A stretch of DNA of 64,000 nucleotides from Mesorhizobium sp. SOD10 (GCA_000824805.1 CCNA01000001.1:248001-312000), one strand, 5' to 3'. Shown: positions 10,555 through 19,676, numbered from the stretch's first letter. Program-made: numbers and translations. Notes: generated by a model not told the origin, from the letters alone.

Positions 10555-12434
10555 CAATTGAGGCCCTTGTATTTGGCGGCCAGCGCCTTTTCCCTCGCAG
10601 GATCGATCCACCAGGAATCGATGTCGGCGCCCCGGTAGGTGGGCTGCTTCTCAGGCATGTCGAACTTGTTCCAATAGGCCAGCCAAATCACCGCGCGATA
10701 GTATTGCGGAACGACGTAGTAGTTCCACAGGAGGACACGATCGAGCGCATGGGTGGCGGCGACGAGGTCGGCTCGATCGGTAGCAAAGATGATGCGGTCC
10801 ACGAGAGCGTCGACGACCGGATTCTTTATCCCGGAATAATTGCGTGATCCGGGCGCGTCGGCCGCCTTCGAGCTCCAGAAATCGCGTTGTTCGTTGCCGG
10901 GGGATTCCGATTGCTGCAACTGGCTGGTGATGACGTCATAATCGAAATTGTTGACGCGGTTGATGTACTGCGTCTGGTCGATGAGGCGCAAATTGGCGTC
11001 GACGCCGATCTTGCGAAGATTGGCGATCCATGGGCTGGAGATCACTTGATCGGTGTCGTTCCAGCCGAGGATTTCGAATTTGAACGGCGCGCCGGTCTTG
11101 GCGTTCACCATCTTGCCGCCTTTGATCACCCAGCCCGCCTGGGCGAAGAGGTCCACCGCCTGCTTCAGATATTTCCGCTCCGCCTGCGGGGAATCATAAA
11201 CCGGCAACTTGAATTCCTGGGTGAATAATTCAGGCGGTAGCTTATCGCGATACTTCTCCAGGATTTCGAGTTCCTTGCCTTGCGGCAGCCCGCTCGACGC
11301 CAGCTCCGTGCCCTCGAAATAGCTATGGGTGCGCGTGTTCGAATTGTAGAACAGCGTGCGGTTCATCGTTTCGAAATCGAACGGAAGCGTCAGAGCCTCG
11401 CGCACGAGGCGGTCTTGGAACAGCGGCCGTCTCTGGTTGAGTATAAAGGCCTGCATGGGTTCCGGCGAGGTGGTCTTGAACACCTGCTTGACCACGTCGC
11501 CAGCACTCACCGCCGGAAAATTGTATGCCGTATTCCATCGCCGAGAGCTGTTTTCCGGCTTGATGTCGTCCAACCCACCCTTGGTGAAGGCCTGCCAGGC
11601 GGCGTTGTCGTCGAGAATATAGGTGAAGCGCTGGGTATCGAAGTTCTCGCGGCCGATCTTCACCGGCAGCTTGGCGCCCCAATAATCCGGCACACGCTGC
11701 CAGACGATCTCCGAGCCCGGCTTGAAGCTGGCGATCTTGTAGGCCGCGGAGCCCAGCGGCGGCTCCAGCGTCGGTCTGGTGATGTCGCGCTTCTTGCCGC
11801 TGGCGTCGGTGCCTTCCCACCAATGCTTCGGCAAAACGACAAGGTCGCCGATGATCTTGGGCAGCTCGCGATTGCCCTTCTGGTTGAAATGGAACTCGAC
11901 CTCACGATCGGAGATCGCCACCGCATCGGTGACGTTCTCGAAATAGCGATTGTATTGTGGGCTGTTGGCCTTGAGCACCTCGAAGGACCAGATAACGTCG
12001 TCGACGGTGATCGGCTGGCCGTCATGCCATTTTGCCCGCGGATCGAGCCGGTAGGTCGCGGACGAATAGTCGGAAGGATATTTGTAGGCGTCCGCAACCA
12101 GCGGATGGCTGACGCTGCCCTCGTCGGTCGCCTGGTCCATCAGCGTGTCGTAGAGCAGCCCACCGCCGAACTGGGCGAAACCGGCGGCCGGCGATCCCTG
12201 AACAATATAGGGGTTGAAGCTGTCGAACGTTCCGGTGACCACGGAGTTGTAGGTGCCGCCCTTCGGCGCTTCCGGGTTGACGTAGTCGTAATGCTGGAAA
12301 TTCTCGCCGTATTTTGAAGGCCCGATAAGCGAGGAGGTCGTGTGCCATTCGTCGGCGAAGCTCGCCTGCAGACTCGCTGCGAAAGCAGCCGCCAGCATCG
12401 ATGCGAAAAATGTCCGGGAGCGGCCGACCGTCAT
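10554..12434 (-). CDS. yejA: Yej-type extracellular solute-binding protein, first copy (Sec signal)
   Basis: A 626-residue solute-binding protein, first gene of the operon. A Sec-type signal peptide (SMLAAAFAASLQASFA) precedes the mature start DEWHTTSSLIG. Conserved YejA segments include ENFQHYDYVNPEAPKGGTYN, PPLGSAAYKIASFKPG and a C-terminal ADIDSWWIDPAREKALAAKY. It binds peptides in the periplasm and delivers them to YejB/YejE. A GAGGAGA ribosome-binding site precedes the ATG. The operon promoter must lie between the start and the cytochrome gene; a convincing -35/-10 pair was not found there. Confidence 0.9.
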   Translation of the reverse strand: MTVGRSRTFFASMLAAAFAASLQASFADEWHTTSSLIGPSKYGENFQHYDYVNPEAPKGGTYNSVVTGTFDSFNPYIVQGSPAAGFAQFGGGLLYDTLMDQATDEGSVSHPLVADAYKYPSDYSSATYRLDPRAKWHDGQPITVDDVIWSFEVLKANSPQYNRYFENVTDAVAISDREVEFHFNQKGNRELPKIIGDLVVLPKHWWEGTDASGKKRDITRPTLEPPLGSAAYKIASFKPGSEIVWQRVPDYWGAKLPVKIGRENFDTQRFTYILDDNAAWQAFTKGGLDDIKPENSSRRWNTAYNFPAVSAGDVVKQVFKTTSPEPMQAFILNQRRPLFQDRLVREALTLPFDFETMNRTLFYNSNTRTHSYFEGTELASSGLPQGKELEILEKYRDKLPPELFTQEFKLPVYDSPQAERKYLKQAVDLFAQAGWVIKGGKMVNAKTGAPFKFEILGWNDTDQVISSPWIANLRKIGVDANLRLIDQTQYINRVNNFDYDVITSQLQQSESPGNEQRDFWSSKAADAPGSRNYSGIKNPVVDALVDRIIFATDRADLVAATHALDRVLLWNYYVVPQYYRAVIWLAYWNKFDMPEKQPTYRGADIDSWWIDPAREKALAAKYKGLN

Positions 12435-12541
12435 GCGTTCTCCTCGTCGCGAACAGTACCCACCGGCAATCTAGAACATTTGACGCCGGTGAAAACCGCA
12501 AGCGGCGGCTTTTGTCGCCGCACATGCAGCTTTCCTAACAG

Positions 12542-12566
12542 AAAAGCCGGGACGAACCCGGCTTTT
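12542..12566 (-). terminator. Intrinsic terminator of the cytochrome c gene
   Basis: A perfect 10-bp stem, AAAAGCCGGG and CCCGGCTTTT, with a 5-nt loop, lies 26 nt beyond the cytochrome stop codon on the minus strand. The A/T-rich base of the stem provides the U tract on either strand. It also insulates the yejA promoter region from upstream transcription. Confidence 0.8.
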
Positions 12567-12592
12567 CCAAGGAAGTCTCTGCGACAAATTGT

Positions 12593-13261
12593 TTATTGAG
12601 CGGGCGCTGGCGCAGCCGGCTTGGCCGGAGCGGCGCCTTCGGCCGGCTTGGCGGGTGCAGCACCCTCCACGGGTTTGGCGCCTTCAGCCGGCTTGGCCTC
12701 GGCCGAGGCGCCCGGCTGCGGCAGCGGCTTCGGATTGTCCGACAGCGTGCGCAGATAAGCGATCACATTGGCGCGGTCTTCTTCCTTCGGCAGGCCGGCA
12801 AAGCCCATCGCCGTGCCCTTCACGAATTTCTTCGGCGAGGTGATGAAGTGGTTGAGGTTCTCGTAGGTCCAATGCTCCTGGCCGCCCTTGGAGAAATCCT
12901 TCATGCCGGCCGAATAGGCAAAGCCCTCATGCTCGGCGACAGGACGGTCGACGATGTCCCAGAGGTCCGGACCGACCTTGTTCGGACCGCCTTTTTCGCC
13001 GGAATGGCAGGCCTGGCACTTCTTGAAGATGGCGGCGCCCGCCTCGGCATTGGCGGTGGCAAGCAGGTCGGCGATCGGCTTTTCCGCCGCGGCAGGCGCG
13101 GCCGGGCTGCCCTCGGTCGGCTCTTGGGCTTCGATGGCGAAGCCGGGCTTTTCGGGCGCCGGCGAGGCGAACAGCCCATCCGAGACGAGGCCTATTGAAA
13201 AGACGATGAAGCAGGTTCCCAGAAATCCGCCGAGCAGCTTGTTGACTTCGTTGGAATCCAT
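12593..13261 (-). CDS. cycM: Membrane-anchored class I cytochrome c (CycM-like)
   Basis: A 222-residue protein. An uncleaved N-terminal anchor (GGFLGTCFIVFSIGLVSDGLF) precedes a linker and one c-type heme domain with CQACH at residues 82-86. The distal methionine is probably in KGTAMGFAGL. The C-terminal 35 or so residues are a low-complexity Ala/Pro/Lys tail with repeated PAEGA(A/K)P units. This layout matches rhizobial CycM (cytochrome c552), a membrane-tethered electron carrier to the aa3 oxidase on the periplasmic side. The start at 13261 (MDSNEVNKLLGG) fits the family; longer starts add unrelated residues. The Pro/Ala tail is variable in relatives. Confidence 0.88.
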   Translation of the reverse strand: MDSNEVNKLLGGFLGTCFIVFSIGLVSDGLFASPAPEKPGFAIEAQEPTEGSPAAPAAAEKPIADLLATANAEAGAAIFKKCQACHSGEKGGPNKVGPDLWDIVDRPVAEHEGFAYSAGMKDFSKGGQEHWTYENLNHFITSPKKFVKGTAMGFAGLPKEEDRANVIAYLRTLSDNPKPLPQPGASAEAKPAEGAKPVEGAAPAKPAEGAAPAKPAAPAPAQ

Positions 13262-13454
13262 ACGCCCCTTGCTCCCTTTTCCGGCGGACCGTCCCGTCCA
13301 CTCCGTCCGTCGGTATCGCGAACTGCCCTGAAAGGCCATTCAAATCGCGCGGAAACTAGGTCTTTTGCTCTGGCGTTGCAACACCTATAAGGGCGCTTCC
13401 AGTGAGACCTTTTGCCACTTTTCCATCCGCGTTTTTCGACCGCCCAAAAATCCG

Positions 13455-14183
13455 ATGTCGACCTTGATCCTGATCCCCGCCCGCATGGCCTCGACGCGCC
13501 TGCCGGGCAAGCCGCTGGCCGACATTGCGGGCGCTCCGATGATCGTCCATGTCGCCCGCCGCGCCGCCGAGGCAAGGCTCGGTCGCATTGTGGTGGCGAC
13601 AGACACGCAAGCCGTCGCGCAAGCCGTGCAAGCGCATGGTTTCGAGGCGGTCATGACCCGCACGGATCACGAATCGGGCTCCGACCGCATTTTCGAGGCG
13701 CTGACGGCGCTCGACCCCGAAAAGCGGGTGGAAACGATCGTCAACGTCCAGGGCGACCTGCCGACCATCGACCCCGACATCATCGGCGCCTCGCTGCGGC
13801 CTTTCGAGGACAAGTCGGTCGATATCGCCACGCTCGGCGTCGAGATCGTGCGCGACGAGGAGAAGACCAATCCGAATGTGGTCAAGATCGTCGGCTCGCC
13901 GCTTTCCGCCACACGGCTGAAAGCGCTCTATTTCACCCGTGCCACCGCGCCCTGGGGCGAGGGGCCGCTCTACCACCACATCGGCCTCTATGCCTATCGC
14001 CGTGCGGCGTTGGAGCGTTTCGTAGCCCTCAAGCCGTCGCCGCTGGAGCGGCGCGAGCGGCTGGAGCAGCTGCGCGCGCTGGAAGCCGGCATGCGCATCG
14101 ACGCCGAGATCGTCCAATCGCTGCCGCTCGGCGTCGACACGCCGCACGATCTCGAACGCGCCAGGCAAATCCTTTCGAAATGA
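13455..14183 (+). CDS. kdsB: 3-deoxy-manno-octulosonate cytidylyltransferase
   Basis: A 242-residue cytoplasmic enzyme that activates Kdo with CTP for lipopolysaccharide inner-core synthesis. The N-terminal nucleotide-binding motif [16 protein letters not shown], then [30 protein letters not shown] and the C-terminal [12 protein letters not shown] are all KdsB signatures. The start at 13455 ([11 protein letters not shown]) places the motif directly at the N terminus as usual; an upstream in-frame ATG adds 30 unrelated residues. It is followed after 3 nt by pheA, an arrangement common in rhizobia. Confidence 0.95.
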   Translation: MSTLILIPARMASTRLPGKPLADIAGAPMIVHVARRAAEARLGRIVVATDTQAVAQAVQAHGFEAVMTRTDHESGSDRIFEALTALDPEKRVETIVNVQGDLPTIDPDIIGASLRPFEDKSVDIATLGVEIVRDEEKTNPNVVKIVGSPLSATRLKALYFTRATAPWGEGPLYHHIGLYAYRRAALERFVALKPSPLERRERLEQLRALEAGMRIDAEIVQSLPLGVDTPHDLERARQILSK

Positions 14184-14186
14184 GAC

Positions 14187-15056
14187 ATGTGCATGGCTGA
14201 AAAGACCAACAGAATTTCCTTCCAGGGCGAGCCCGGCGCCAACTCCGACACGGCCTGCCGCAACATGTTCCCGTCGATGGAGCCGTTGCCTTGCCCGACC
14301 TTCGAGGACGCCTTCAACGCCGTCGAGACCGGTAAGGCCGAGCTCGCCATGATTCCGATCGAGAACACCATCGCCGGCCGCGTCGCCGACATCCACCACC
14401 TGTTGCCGGAATCGAAGCTGCACATCGTCGGCGAATATTTCCTGCCGATCCACTTCCAGCTCATGGTTCTGCCGGGCGTGAAGCGCGAAGAGATCAAGAC
14501 CGTGCACAGCCATATCCACGCGCTCGGCCAGTGCCGGAAATATATCCGCAAGAACGGCTGGAAGCCGGTGGTCGCCGGCGACACGGCGGGTTCGGCCAAG
14601 ATGGTGTCGGAGGTCAAGGACCGCACCATGGCTGCGCTGGCGCCGGCGCTGGCCGCGGAACTCTATGGGCTCGACATCATCGAGAAGAATGTCGAGGACA
14701 CCGATTCCAACGTCACCCGCTTTGTCGTCTTGACCAAGGACAAGCAATGGATCGGGCGCCCCGCGCCTGACGCCAAGATGATGACGACCTTCATCTTCCG
14801 CGTCCGCAACGTGCCTGCCGCGCTCTATAAGGCCATGGGCGGCTTCGCGACCAACGGCATCAACATGACCAAGCTCGAGAGCTACCAGCTCGGCGCCTTT
14901 ACCGCGACGCTGTTCTATGCCGACATCGAGGGCCACCCGGACGATCCGCTGGTCAAGCTGGCGCTGGATGAACTGCGCTTCTTCTCGCGCGAAATGCGCA
15001 TCCTCGGCGTCTATCCGGCCAGCGCCTCGCGCGAGCAGTGGAAGGTGGCGGATTAG
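14187..15056 (+). CDS. pheA: Prephenate dehydratase
   Basis: A 289-residue monofunctional enzyme converting prephenate to phenylpyruvate in phenylalanine synthesis. The catalytic domain opens with ISFQGEPGANSDTACR and contains the essential TRF motif (DSNVTRFVVL). A C-terminal ACT domain (about residues 205-280, FIFRVRNVPAALYKAMGGFA) should bind phenylalanine for feedback inhibition. There is no chorismate mutase domain. Starts at 14187 and 14193 are both possible. The gene lies three bases after kdsB and is probably co-transcribed with it. Confidence 0.94.
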   Translation: MCMAEKTNRISFQGEPGANSDTACRNMFPSMEPLPCPTFEDAFNAVETGKAELAMIPIENTIAGRVADIHHLLPESKLHIVGEYFLPIHFQLMVLPGVKREEIKTVHSHIHALGQCRKYIRKNGWKPVVAGDTAGSAKMVSEVKDRTMAALAPALAAELYGLDIIEKNVEDTDSNVTRFVVLTKDKQWIGRPAPDAKMMTTFIFRVRNVPAALYKAMGGFATNGINMTKLESYQLGAFTATLFYADIEGHPDDPLVKLALDELRFFSREMRILGVYPASASREQWKVAD

Positions 15057-15061
15057 CGCCA

Positions 15062-15186
15062 GCCCAATTCAGGTCAGGCCGAGCCGAAAATGGCGGCATC
15101 CGAGAACCGGAGCGGAGCGTACTTGAAGTACGTGAGCACCGGAAGCGCAGGAGGCCGCCATCTGCAGGCCGGCCTCACCTGAATTT
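15062..15186. repeat. Long palindromic intergenic element (third repeat family)
   Basis: The ends are inverted: AATTCAGGTCAGGCCG near 15066 and CGGCCTCACCTGAATT near 15170. The inner arms AAAATGGCGGC and GCCGCCAT are also inverted, and the centre carries GTACTTGAAGTAC. It lies between the convergent pheA and Dabb genes and could fold into a long hairpin acting as a bidirectional terminator. I recognise this type of sequence as recurrent in Mesorhizobium, but only this copy is in the window. Confidence 0.7.
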
Positions 15187-15489
15187 TCAGCCGAACCCCA
15201 GCGGCACGTAGTCAATCTCCATGAACTTCTCCACCTCGGGCACCCAGCGGTCACGCACGAAGGCGACGTGGTCGGGGTGCTCGTTATAGCGCGTGTAGGC
15301 CGCCTGGTCGGCGAACTCCATCGAGAAGCCGAACTGATAGTCGTTCTTGGGGCTCACCTGCCGCAGCTGCTCGAAATGCGCCACACCCTTGATCCCGGTC
15401 AGGATCTTCTTCGCGTCGTGCAGGAAGCGCTTTGTCTCGAGCGACTGCGGCGGATGCTTTAAAGTGAACACGACGGTATGACGGATCAT
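15187..15489 (-). CDS. Dabb (stress-responsive alpha/beta barrel) family protein
   Basis: A 100-residue protein beginning MIRHTVVFTLKHPPQS, with the ferredoxin-like dimeric barrel pattern: a beta strand with HxVxF, a helix ending at LTGIKGVAHFE, QFGFSMEFADQAAYTRYNEHPDHVAFV and a final strand EKFMEIDYVP. The family is small, cytoplasmic and mostly of unknown biochemical role, with members induced by stress. It lies 11 nt downstream of nudC and is likely co-transcribed with it. Confidence 0.85.
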   Translation of the reverse strand: MIRHTVVFTLKHPPQSLETKRFLHDAKKILTGIKGVAHFEQLRQVSPKNDYQFGFSMEFADQAAYTRYNEHPDHVAFVRDRWVPEVEKFMEIDYVPLGFG

Positions 15490-15499
15490 TCTTCTGCTC

Positions 15500-16441
15500 C
15501 TATTCGCTATCGACCCAGGCGCGGATGAGGTGATGGGCGATCGCCCCTTTCGGTGGTGTGATCAAGCCGTCGGCATGCTGCCTCTCCAGCATCCTGCGCA
15601 CTTCTTCGCGGAAGAACCAGCGGCAGTCCTCGAGCTCGTTGAGATCGGCCTGGATATCCTCGTTGAGCGGCTCGCCGAAGCAGCCGATCATCAGCGAATA
15701 GGGGAACGGCCAGGGCTGGCTGGCATGGTAGACGACGCGGCCGAGCCGGATGCCGGCCTCTTCCAGCGTCTCGCGGCGCACCGCCGCCTCGATCGTCTCG
15801 CCGGGCTCGATGAAGCCGGCAAGCGCCGAATACATGCCCGGTGCGAAATGCCGGCCGCGCCCGAGCAGGCATTTTTCGCGCGTCACAGTCAGCATGATCG
15901 CCACCGGGTCGGTGCGCGGAAAGTGATCGGTGCCGCAGGAAGGGCAATGGCGCCGGTAGCCGCCGGCGCGCATCTCCGAGCGGTTGCCGCATTTCGAGCA
16001 GAAGGCGTGGCTGGCGTGCCAGGCAAGCAGCGCCGCTCCTTGCGCCAGCGCGCCGGCGGCCGCCTCGTCGATCAGCCCCTGCATATAGACCGAGCGGTAA
16101 TCGATCGCCTTGACCGTCTCGGGCAGCTTTTCCGGCTCGACGCCGGCGGGCACCGCCAGCACGGGGCCTTCCGCGGAAAAGCCGAGCAGCACGCCCTGAT
16201 CGGGCGAAGCCTCGAAGGCCTGGCTCTCATCCGCCTTGAACCACGGGTCGAACGTGCCGTTCTCCAATTTGAGGTAAAGCCGGCCGGCATGCATCAGCAT
16301 CAGCCGCGCGGACCGGTCAGCCAGCGCCTTCTCGACCGCGTCGTCGGCGCGGTTCTCGGACTGCCGGTCAATCCGGTTGCCGGCGAAACCGACGAATTGG
16401 CTCGGTTCGCGCAAGGGCGCGTCAAACAGGCGAAAGCTCAT
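15500..16441 (-). CDS. nudC: NAD+ diphosphatase (NADH pyrophosphatase)
   Basis: A 313-residue Nudix hydrolase. A zinc ribbon with two cysteine pairs (CSKCG and CPSCG) in the middle is followed by the Nudix box GFIEPGETIEAAVRRETLEE with its catalytic glutamates. The C terminus has the NudC-specific SQPWPFPYSLMIGC (SQPWPFPxS motif). The enzyme cleaves NAD(H) to NMN(H) and AMP and can remove NAD caps from RNA 5' ends in enterobacteria. Its neighbours are a HIT hydrolase upstream and the Dabb gene downstream, all on the same strand, so a nucleotide-housekeeping operon is likely. Confidence 0.94.
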   Translation of the reverse strand: MSFRLFDAPLREPSQFVGFAGNRIDRQSENRADDAVEKALADRSARLMLMHAGRLYLKLENGTFDPWFKADESQAFEASPDQGVLLGFSAEGPVLAVPAGVEPEKLPETVKAIDYRSVYMQGLIDEAAAGALAQGAALLAWHASHAFCSKCGNRSEMRAGGYRRHCPSCGTDHFPRTDPVAIMLTVTREKCLLGRGRHFAPGMYSALAGFIEPGETIEAAVRRETLEEAGIRLGRVVYHASQPWPFPYSLMIGCFGEPLNEDIQADLNELEDCRWFFREEVRRMLERQHADGLITPPKGAIAHHLIRAWVDSE

Positions 16442-16495
16442 GGGGACTCGGGCGGGCTGAGGGACACGGGGGACGCTGAATGGACACCGGTCAGC

Positions 16496-16942
16496 TTATA
16501 GCGCCGCCTTGATCGTTTCGGCAAACCGCCTGATGTCGGAGCGCTGATAAGGCTCGCGTATGCCGTGCCCCCAGACCGGTCCCGGCCAGCCGGGATCGCC
16601 CTCGGAGCGGGCGACGACATGGACGTGCAGCTGGCGCACGATATTGCCCAAGGCGCCGGTGTTGATCTTGGTGCAGCCGGTCACCCGCTTCAGCGCCTGC
16701 GCCACCATATTGGTTTCGAAGGTCAGCATCGCCTGGTCGAGCGGCGTCATCTCGTGGATTTCCTCGACGCCCGGCCGCTGCGGCACCAGCACCAGCCATG
16801 GCCACCGCCGGTCGTTCATCAATCTGAGTTCGCAAAGGCCAAGCCACATAAGCTGCTCGCTGTCCGCCTCCAATCGGGCGTCCAGCGTGAAACCGGCCTT
16901 GAGGCCAGGCAGCATGGGCGTTTCCTTCGTTTTTTGCAGCAT
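16496..16942 (-). CDS. HIT family nucleotide-binding protein
   Basis: A 148-residue protein (139 if translation starts at 16915, MLPGLKAGF). The histidine-triad region reads RQLHVHVVAR. The first position of the usual HxHxH triad is therefore Gln, while the central nucleophilic His and the third His remain. Other conserved parts are WPWLVLVPQRPGVEEIHEM and KINTGALGNIV. HIT proteins hydrolyse or transfer nucleotidyl groups; the exact substrate is unknown. It lies 54 nt upstream of nudC on the same strand. Confidence 0.82.
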   Translation of the reverse strand: MLQKTKETPMLPGLKAGFTLDARLEADSEQLMWLGLCELRLMNDRRWPWLVLVPQRPGVEEIHEMTPLDQAMLTFETNMVAQALKRVTGCTKINTGALGNIVRQLHVHVVARSEGDPGWPGPVWGHGIREPYQRSDIRRFAETIKAAL

Positions 16943-17060
16943 GCTTCAAAGCAAGGGACGCTAGAGCGGCGGCAAGGTGGCTGCAAGCGATTCATTGATC
17001 GTTCTTGCCAATTTGAAGGACTTTCCAGTCGCGTTATGGCCGCAGCTTGCGGCGCCGCCC

Positions 17061-17089
17061 TTGCATTTCGCTGCCGAATTGCCGATATG
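17061..17089 (+). promoter_or_regulatory. Sigma-70-type promoter of the SRP RNA gene
   Basis: TTGCAT (17061-17066), a 17-nt spacer and GATATG (17084-17089) lie at the right distance to start transcription at the first G of the SRP RNA stem at about 17096. The placement relative to an RNA gene with a defined 5' end makes this one of the firmer promoter calls in the window. Confidence 0.65.
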
Positions 17090-17095
17090 GAGCGC

Positions 17096-17192
17096 GGGAG
17101 GTTGGTGGTGGACGATCCACTCGCCAACCGGGTCAGGTCCGGAAGGAAGCAGCCCTAACGAGCCCGGAACGGGTCATTGTTCCAGCCTCCCA
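17096..17192 (+). ncRNA. ffs: Small signal recognition particle RNA (4.5S)
   Basis: The conserved apical domain GGTCAGGTCCGGAAGGAAGC followed by AGCCCTAACG is the unmistakable Ffh-binding loop of bacterial SRP RNA. The outer ends GGGAGG (17096) and CCTCCC (about 17185-17191) pair to close the single long hairpin of about 97 nt. It binds Ffh to target membrane proteins co-translationally. It precedes dnaX, the usual position in alphaproteobacteria. The end coordinates are set from the stem and may be off by a few bases. Confidence 0.95.
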
Positions 17193-17299
17193 CCTCTTCG
17201 CCTTTCTCCCGCGACATTGACGGCGCCGAGCCGTGCGGGCGAGATTATGCGCAGGAATCGGCCGCCCTCCGTCGCGGTCCTGGGAGCTTTTGACGGCGA

Positions 17300-19117
17300 A
17301 TGAGCGAAGCCGGAAATTTGGGGCCAGAGAGCCTGGAGACCGGTAAGGCCGGCGCCTACCGCGTCCTGGCGCGCAAATATCGCCCTTCGAATTTCTCCGA
17401 GCTGATCGGCCAGGAGCCGATGGTGCGCACGCTGACCAATGCGTTCGCCAGCGGCCGCATCGCCCAAGCCTGGATGCTGACCGGTGTGCGCGGTGTCGGC
17501 AAGACGACGACCGCGCGCATCCTCGCGCGGGCGCTGAACTACAAGACCGCGACCGTCGACCAGCCCTCCGTCGATCTTTCGATCCCCGGCGAGCATTGCC
17601 AGGCCATCATGGAAGGCCGCCATGTCGATGTCATCGAGATGGACGCTGCCTCGCATACCGGCATCGACGACATCAGGGACATCATCGACCGGGTGCGCTA
17701 CGCGCCGGTCTCGGCCCGCTACAAGGTCTACATCATCGACGAAGTGCACATGCTCTCCACCCAGGCCTTCAACGGCCTGCTGAAGACGCTTGAAGAGCCG
17801 CCGCCGCACGTCAAATTCATCTTCGCCACCACCGAGATCCGCAAGGTGCCGATCACGGTCCTGTCGCGCTGCCAGCGCTTCGATTTGCGGCGCATCGATG
17901 CCGGCGCACTTGTCGGGCATCTGTCCTCAATCGCCGCCAAGGAAGGCATTGCCGTCGATGACGAGGCCCTGGCGATGATCGCCCGCGCCGCCGAAGGCTC
18001 GGCGCGCGATTCGCTGTCGATCCTCGACCAGGCGATCGCCCACGGCAGCGGCACGGTCAGCGCCGACGCGGTACGTGCCATGCTGGGTCTCGCCGACCGC
18101 GCCCGCATTATCGACCTGTTCGAGCATGTCATGAAAGGCGACGTCGCGGCGGCGCTCGCCGAGTTCCGCGCGCAATACGACACCGGCGCCGATCCGGCGG
18201 CGGTGCTGACCGATCTCGCCGAGTTCAACCACCTCGTCACCCGCCTGCGCTTCGTGCCATCGGCGGCCGACGACGCGTCGCTTTCCGAGGACGAGCGCAG
18301 GCGCGGCGCCGAATTCGCCGGCACGCTTTCGGTGCGCGTGCTGTCACGGACCTGGCAGATGCTCTTGAAGGGCATTCCCGAGGTGCAGTCCTCCAACCGC
18401 CCGGTCAACGCCGGCGAAATGGTGCTGATCAGGCTGGCACATGCCGCCGACCTGCCAACGCTGGATGAGGCGCTGAAATCGCTGGAAGGCGCGGGACCGC
18501 TGCCGAATGGCGCCCCGCGCGCCAATGGCGCACCGGCAAATCCAGGCAATGGCGTAGGCGCCAGCGCCGTGGCGCAGGCGCGGATGCCCGGTTCAAATGG
18601 CGGTGCGCAGACCATGCGCCTGGTCGAAGCGCAGCCGGCACCCGTCGCCTTTGTCCCGGCGCCGGAGCCGGTAGCCGAAACCCCTGTCGTTCCGGTCAAA
18701 TCGCTGGCCGACATCGTCGCGCTTGCCGACGCCAATCGCGACATAGCTTTCAAGGTGCTGCTGAAACGCTGCGTGCGGCCGGTGCGCATCGAACCCGGCC
18801 GCCTCGACGTCACCCTGACCGACGACGCTCCCAAGATGCTGCTCAACGACATGACCTCCAAGCTGCGCGCCTGGACGGGCCGCAACTGGCTGGTGTCGCT
18901 GTCGAAGGAAGAGGGCGGCCAGACATTGGCCGAGATGGAGACGACGAAACGCGAGAACGCCTTCTCCGACGCCAAGAGCGATCCGACGGTCGCCGCCATC
19001 CTCGCCCGCTTCCCTGGGGCCAAGATCATCGACGTGCGCATTCCGGATGTGCCGGACGTGGAAGAGGCGGAGGCGGAAGTGCCTGTCGAGCCCGCAGCCG
19101 ACGACGACGAAATCTGA
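17300..19117 (+). CDS. dnaX: DNA polymerase III subunit gamma/tau
   Basis: A 605-residue clamp-loader ATPase. The start is [14 protein letters not shown]. Next come [20 protein letters not shown], Walker [16 protein letters not shown] near residue 60, Walker B/DEx[10 protein letters not shown], sensor LSRCQRFDL, and a C-terminal tau-like region after a Pro/Ala-rich linker (about residues 395-455). The zinc-binding module between Walker A and the DExH box is reduced: only one cysteine (GEHCQAI) is left of the usual four, as in other rhizobial DnaX proteins I recall. No obvious slippery A-tract for gamma production was seen. Operon with ybaB. Confidence 0.95.
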   Translation: MSEAGNLGPESLETGKAGAYRVLARKYRPSNFSELIGQEPMVRTLTNAFASGRIAQAWMLTGVRGVGKTTTARILARALNYKTATVDQPSVDLSIPGEHCQAIMEGRHVDVIEMDAASHTGIDDIRDIIDRVRYAPVSARYKVYIIDEVHMLSTQAFNGLLKTLEEPPPHVKFIFATTEIRKVPITVLSRCQRFDLRRIDAGALVGHLSSIAAKEGIAVDDEALAMIARAAEGSARDSLSILDQAIAHGSGTVSADAVRAMLGLADRARIIDLFEHVMKGDVAAALAEFRAQYDTGADPAAVLTDLAEFNHLVTRLRFVPSAADDASLSEDERRRGAEFAGTLSVRVLSRTWQMLLKGIPEVQSSNRPVNAGEMVLIRLAHAADLPTLDEALKSLEGAGPLPNGAPRANGAPANPGNGVGASAVAQARMPGSNGGAQTMRLVEAQPAPVAFVPAPEPVAETPVVPVKSLADIVALADANRDIAFKVLLKRCVRPVRIEPGRLDVTLTDDAPKMLLNDMTSKLRAWTGRNWLVSLSKEEGGQTLAEMETTKRENAFSDAKSDPTVAAILARFPGAKIIDVRIPDVPDVEEAEAEVPVEPAADDDEI

Positions 19118-19139
19118 AACAATCTTAGAGGACCACCCG

Positions 19140-19463
19140 ATGAAAGATCTTCTCGGCCTGATGGGCAAGGCGAAGGAAATGCAGGCCAAGTTCCAGGCCA
19201 TGCAGGACGAGATCGCCACGCTTGAAGCCACCGGCCAGGCCGGTGGCGGCCTGGTCAGCATCACGCTCACCGGCAAGTTCGAAATGAAGGCGCTGAAGAT
19301 CGATCCGTCTTTGATCAAAGCTGACGAAGCCGAGATCCTAGAGGACCTCATTCTGGCCGCCCACAATGACGCCAAAAATAAGGTCGAGCAGGTGATGCAG
19401 GAGAAGACCAAGGCGTTGACGGCAGGCTTGCCGATTCCGCCCGGAATGAAATTGCCGTTCTGA
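19140..19463 (+). CDS. ybaB: YbaB/EbfC family nucleoid-associated protein
   Basis: A 107-residue protein, [20 protein letters not shown]. The pattern is a long N-terminal amphipathic helix, a central beta sheet ([24 protein letters not shown]) and a C-terminal helix ending [10 protein letters not shown]. Family members are dimeric DNA-binding proteins associated with the nucleoid, encoded between dnaX and recR in most bacteria. It starts 22 nt after the dnaX stop. The start at 19140 is fixed by the conserved N terminus. Confidence 0.93.
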   Translation: MKDLLGLMGKAKEMQAKFQAMQDEIATLEATGQAGGGLVSITLTGKFEMKALKIDPSLIKADEAEILEDLILAAHNDAKNKVEQVMQEKTKALTAGLPIPPGMKLPF

Positions 19464-19676
19464 GGCGGCCTGCAACAGTTAATTGATTATGAACGGAAAT
19501 TGAGCCCGGGCCGCAATATTAACCATTTGCCGGCAATGCTCACGGGCTCATTTCGCGACATTCATAAAGTTTTACCCAAGTCCAGAAGTTGCTAACCCTC
19601 TAGCCATCTTTTTGCCCGAAAGAGTCTCATTCCTGCCACATCTCGGGGCGGGCTGGCATCTGGACATGAGGCTTTT

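Noticed and set aside
13356..14936. Long minus-strand open frame (526 codons) opposite kdsB and pheA
   Set aside because: It mirrors codon structure of two well-recognised plus-strand genes and shows no domain; high G+C genomes keep such antisense frames open by chance.
17300..19117. Programmed frameshift in dnaX to make gamma
   Set aside because: No A-rich slippery heptamer was seen in the relevant part of the gene.
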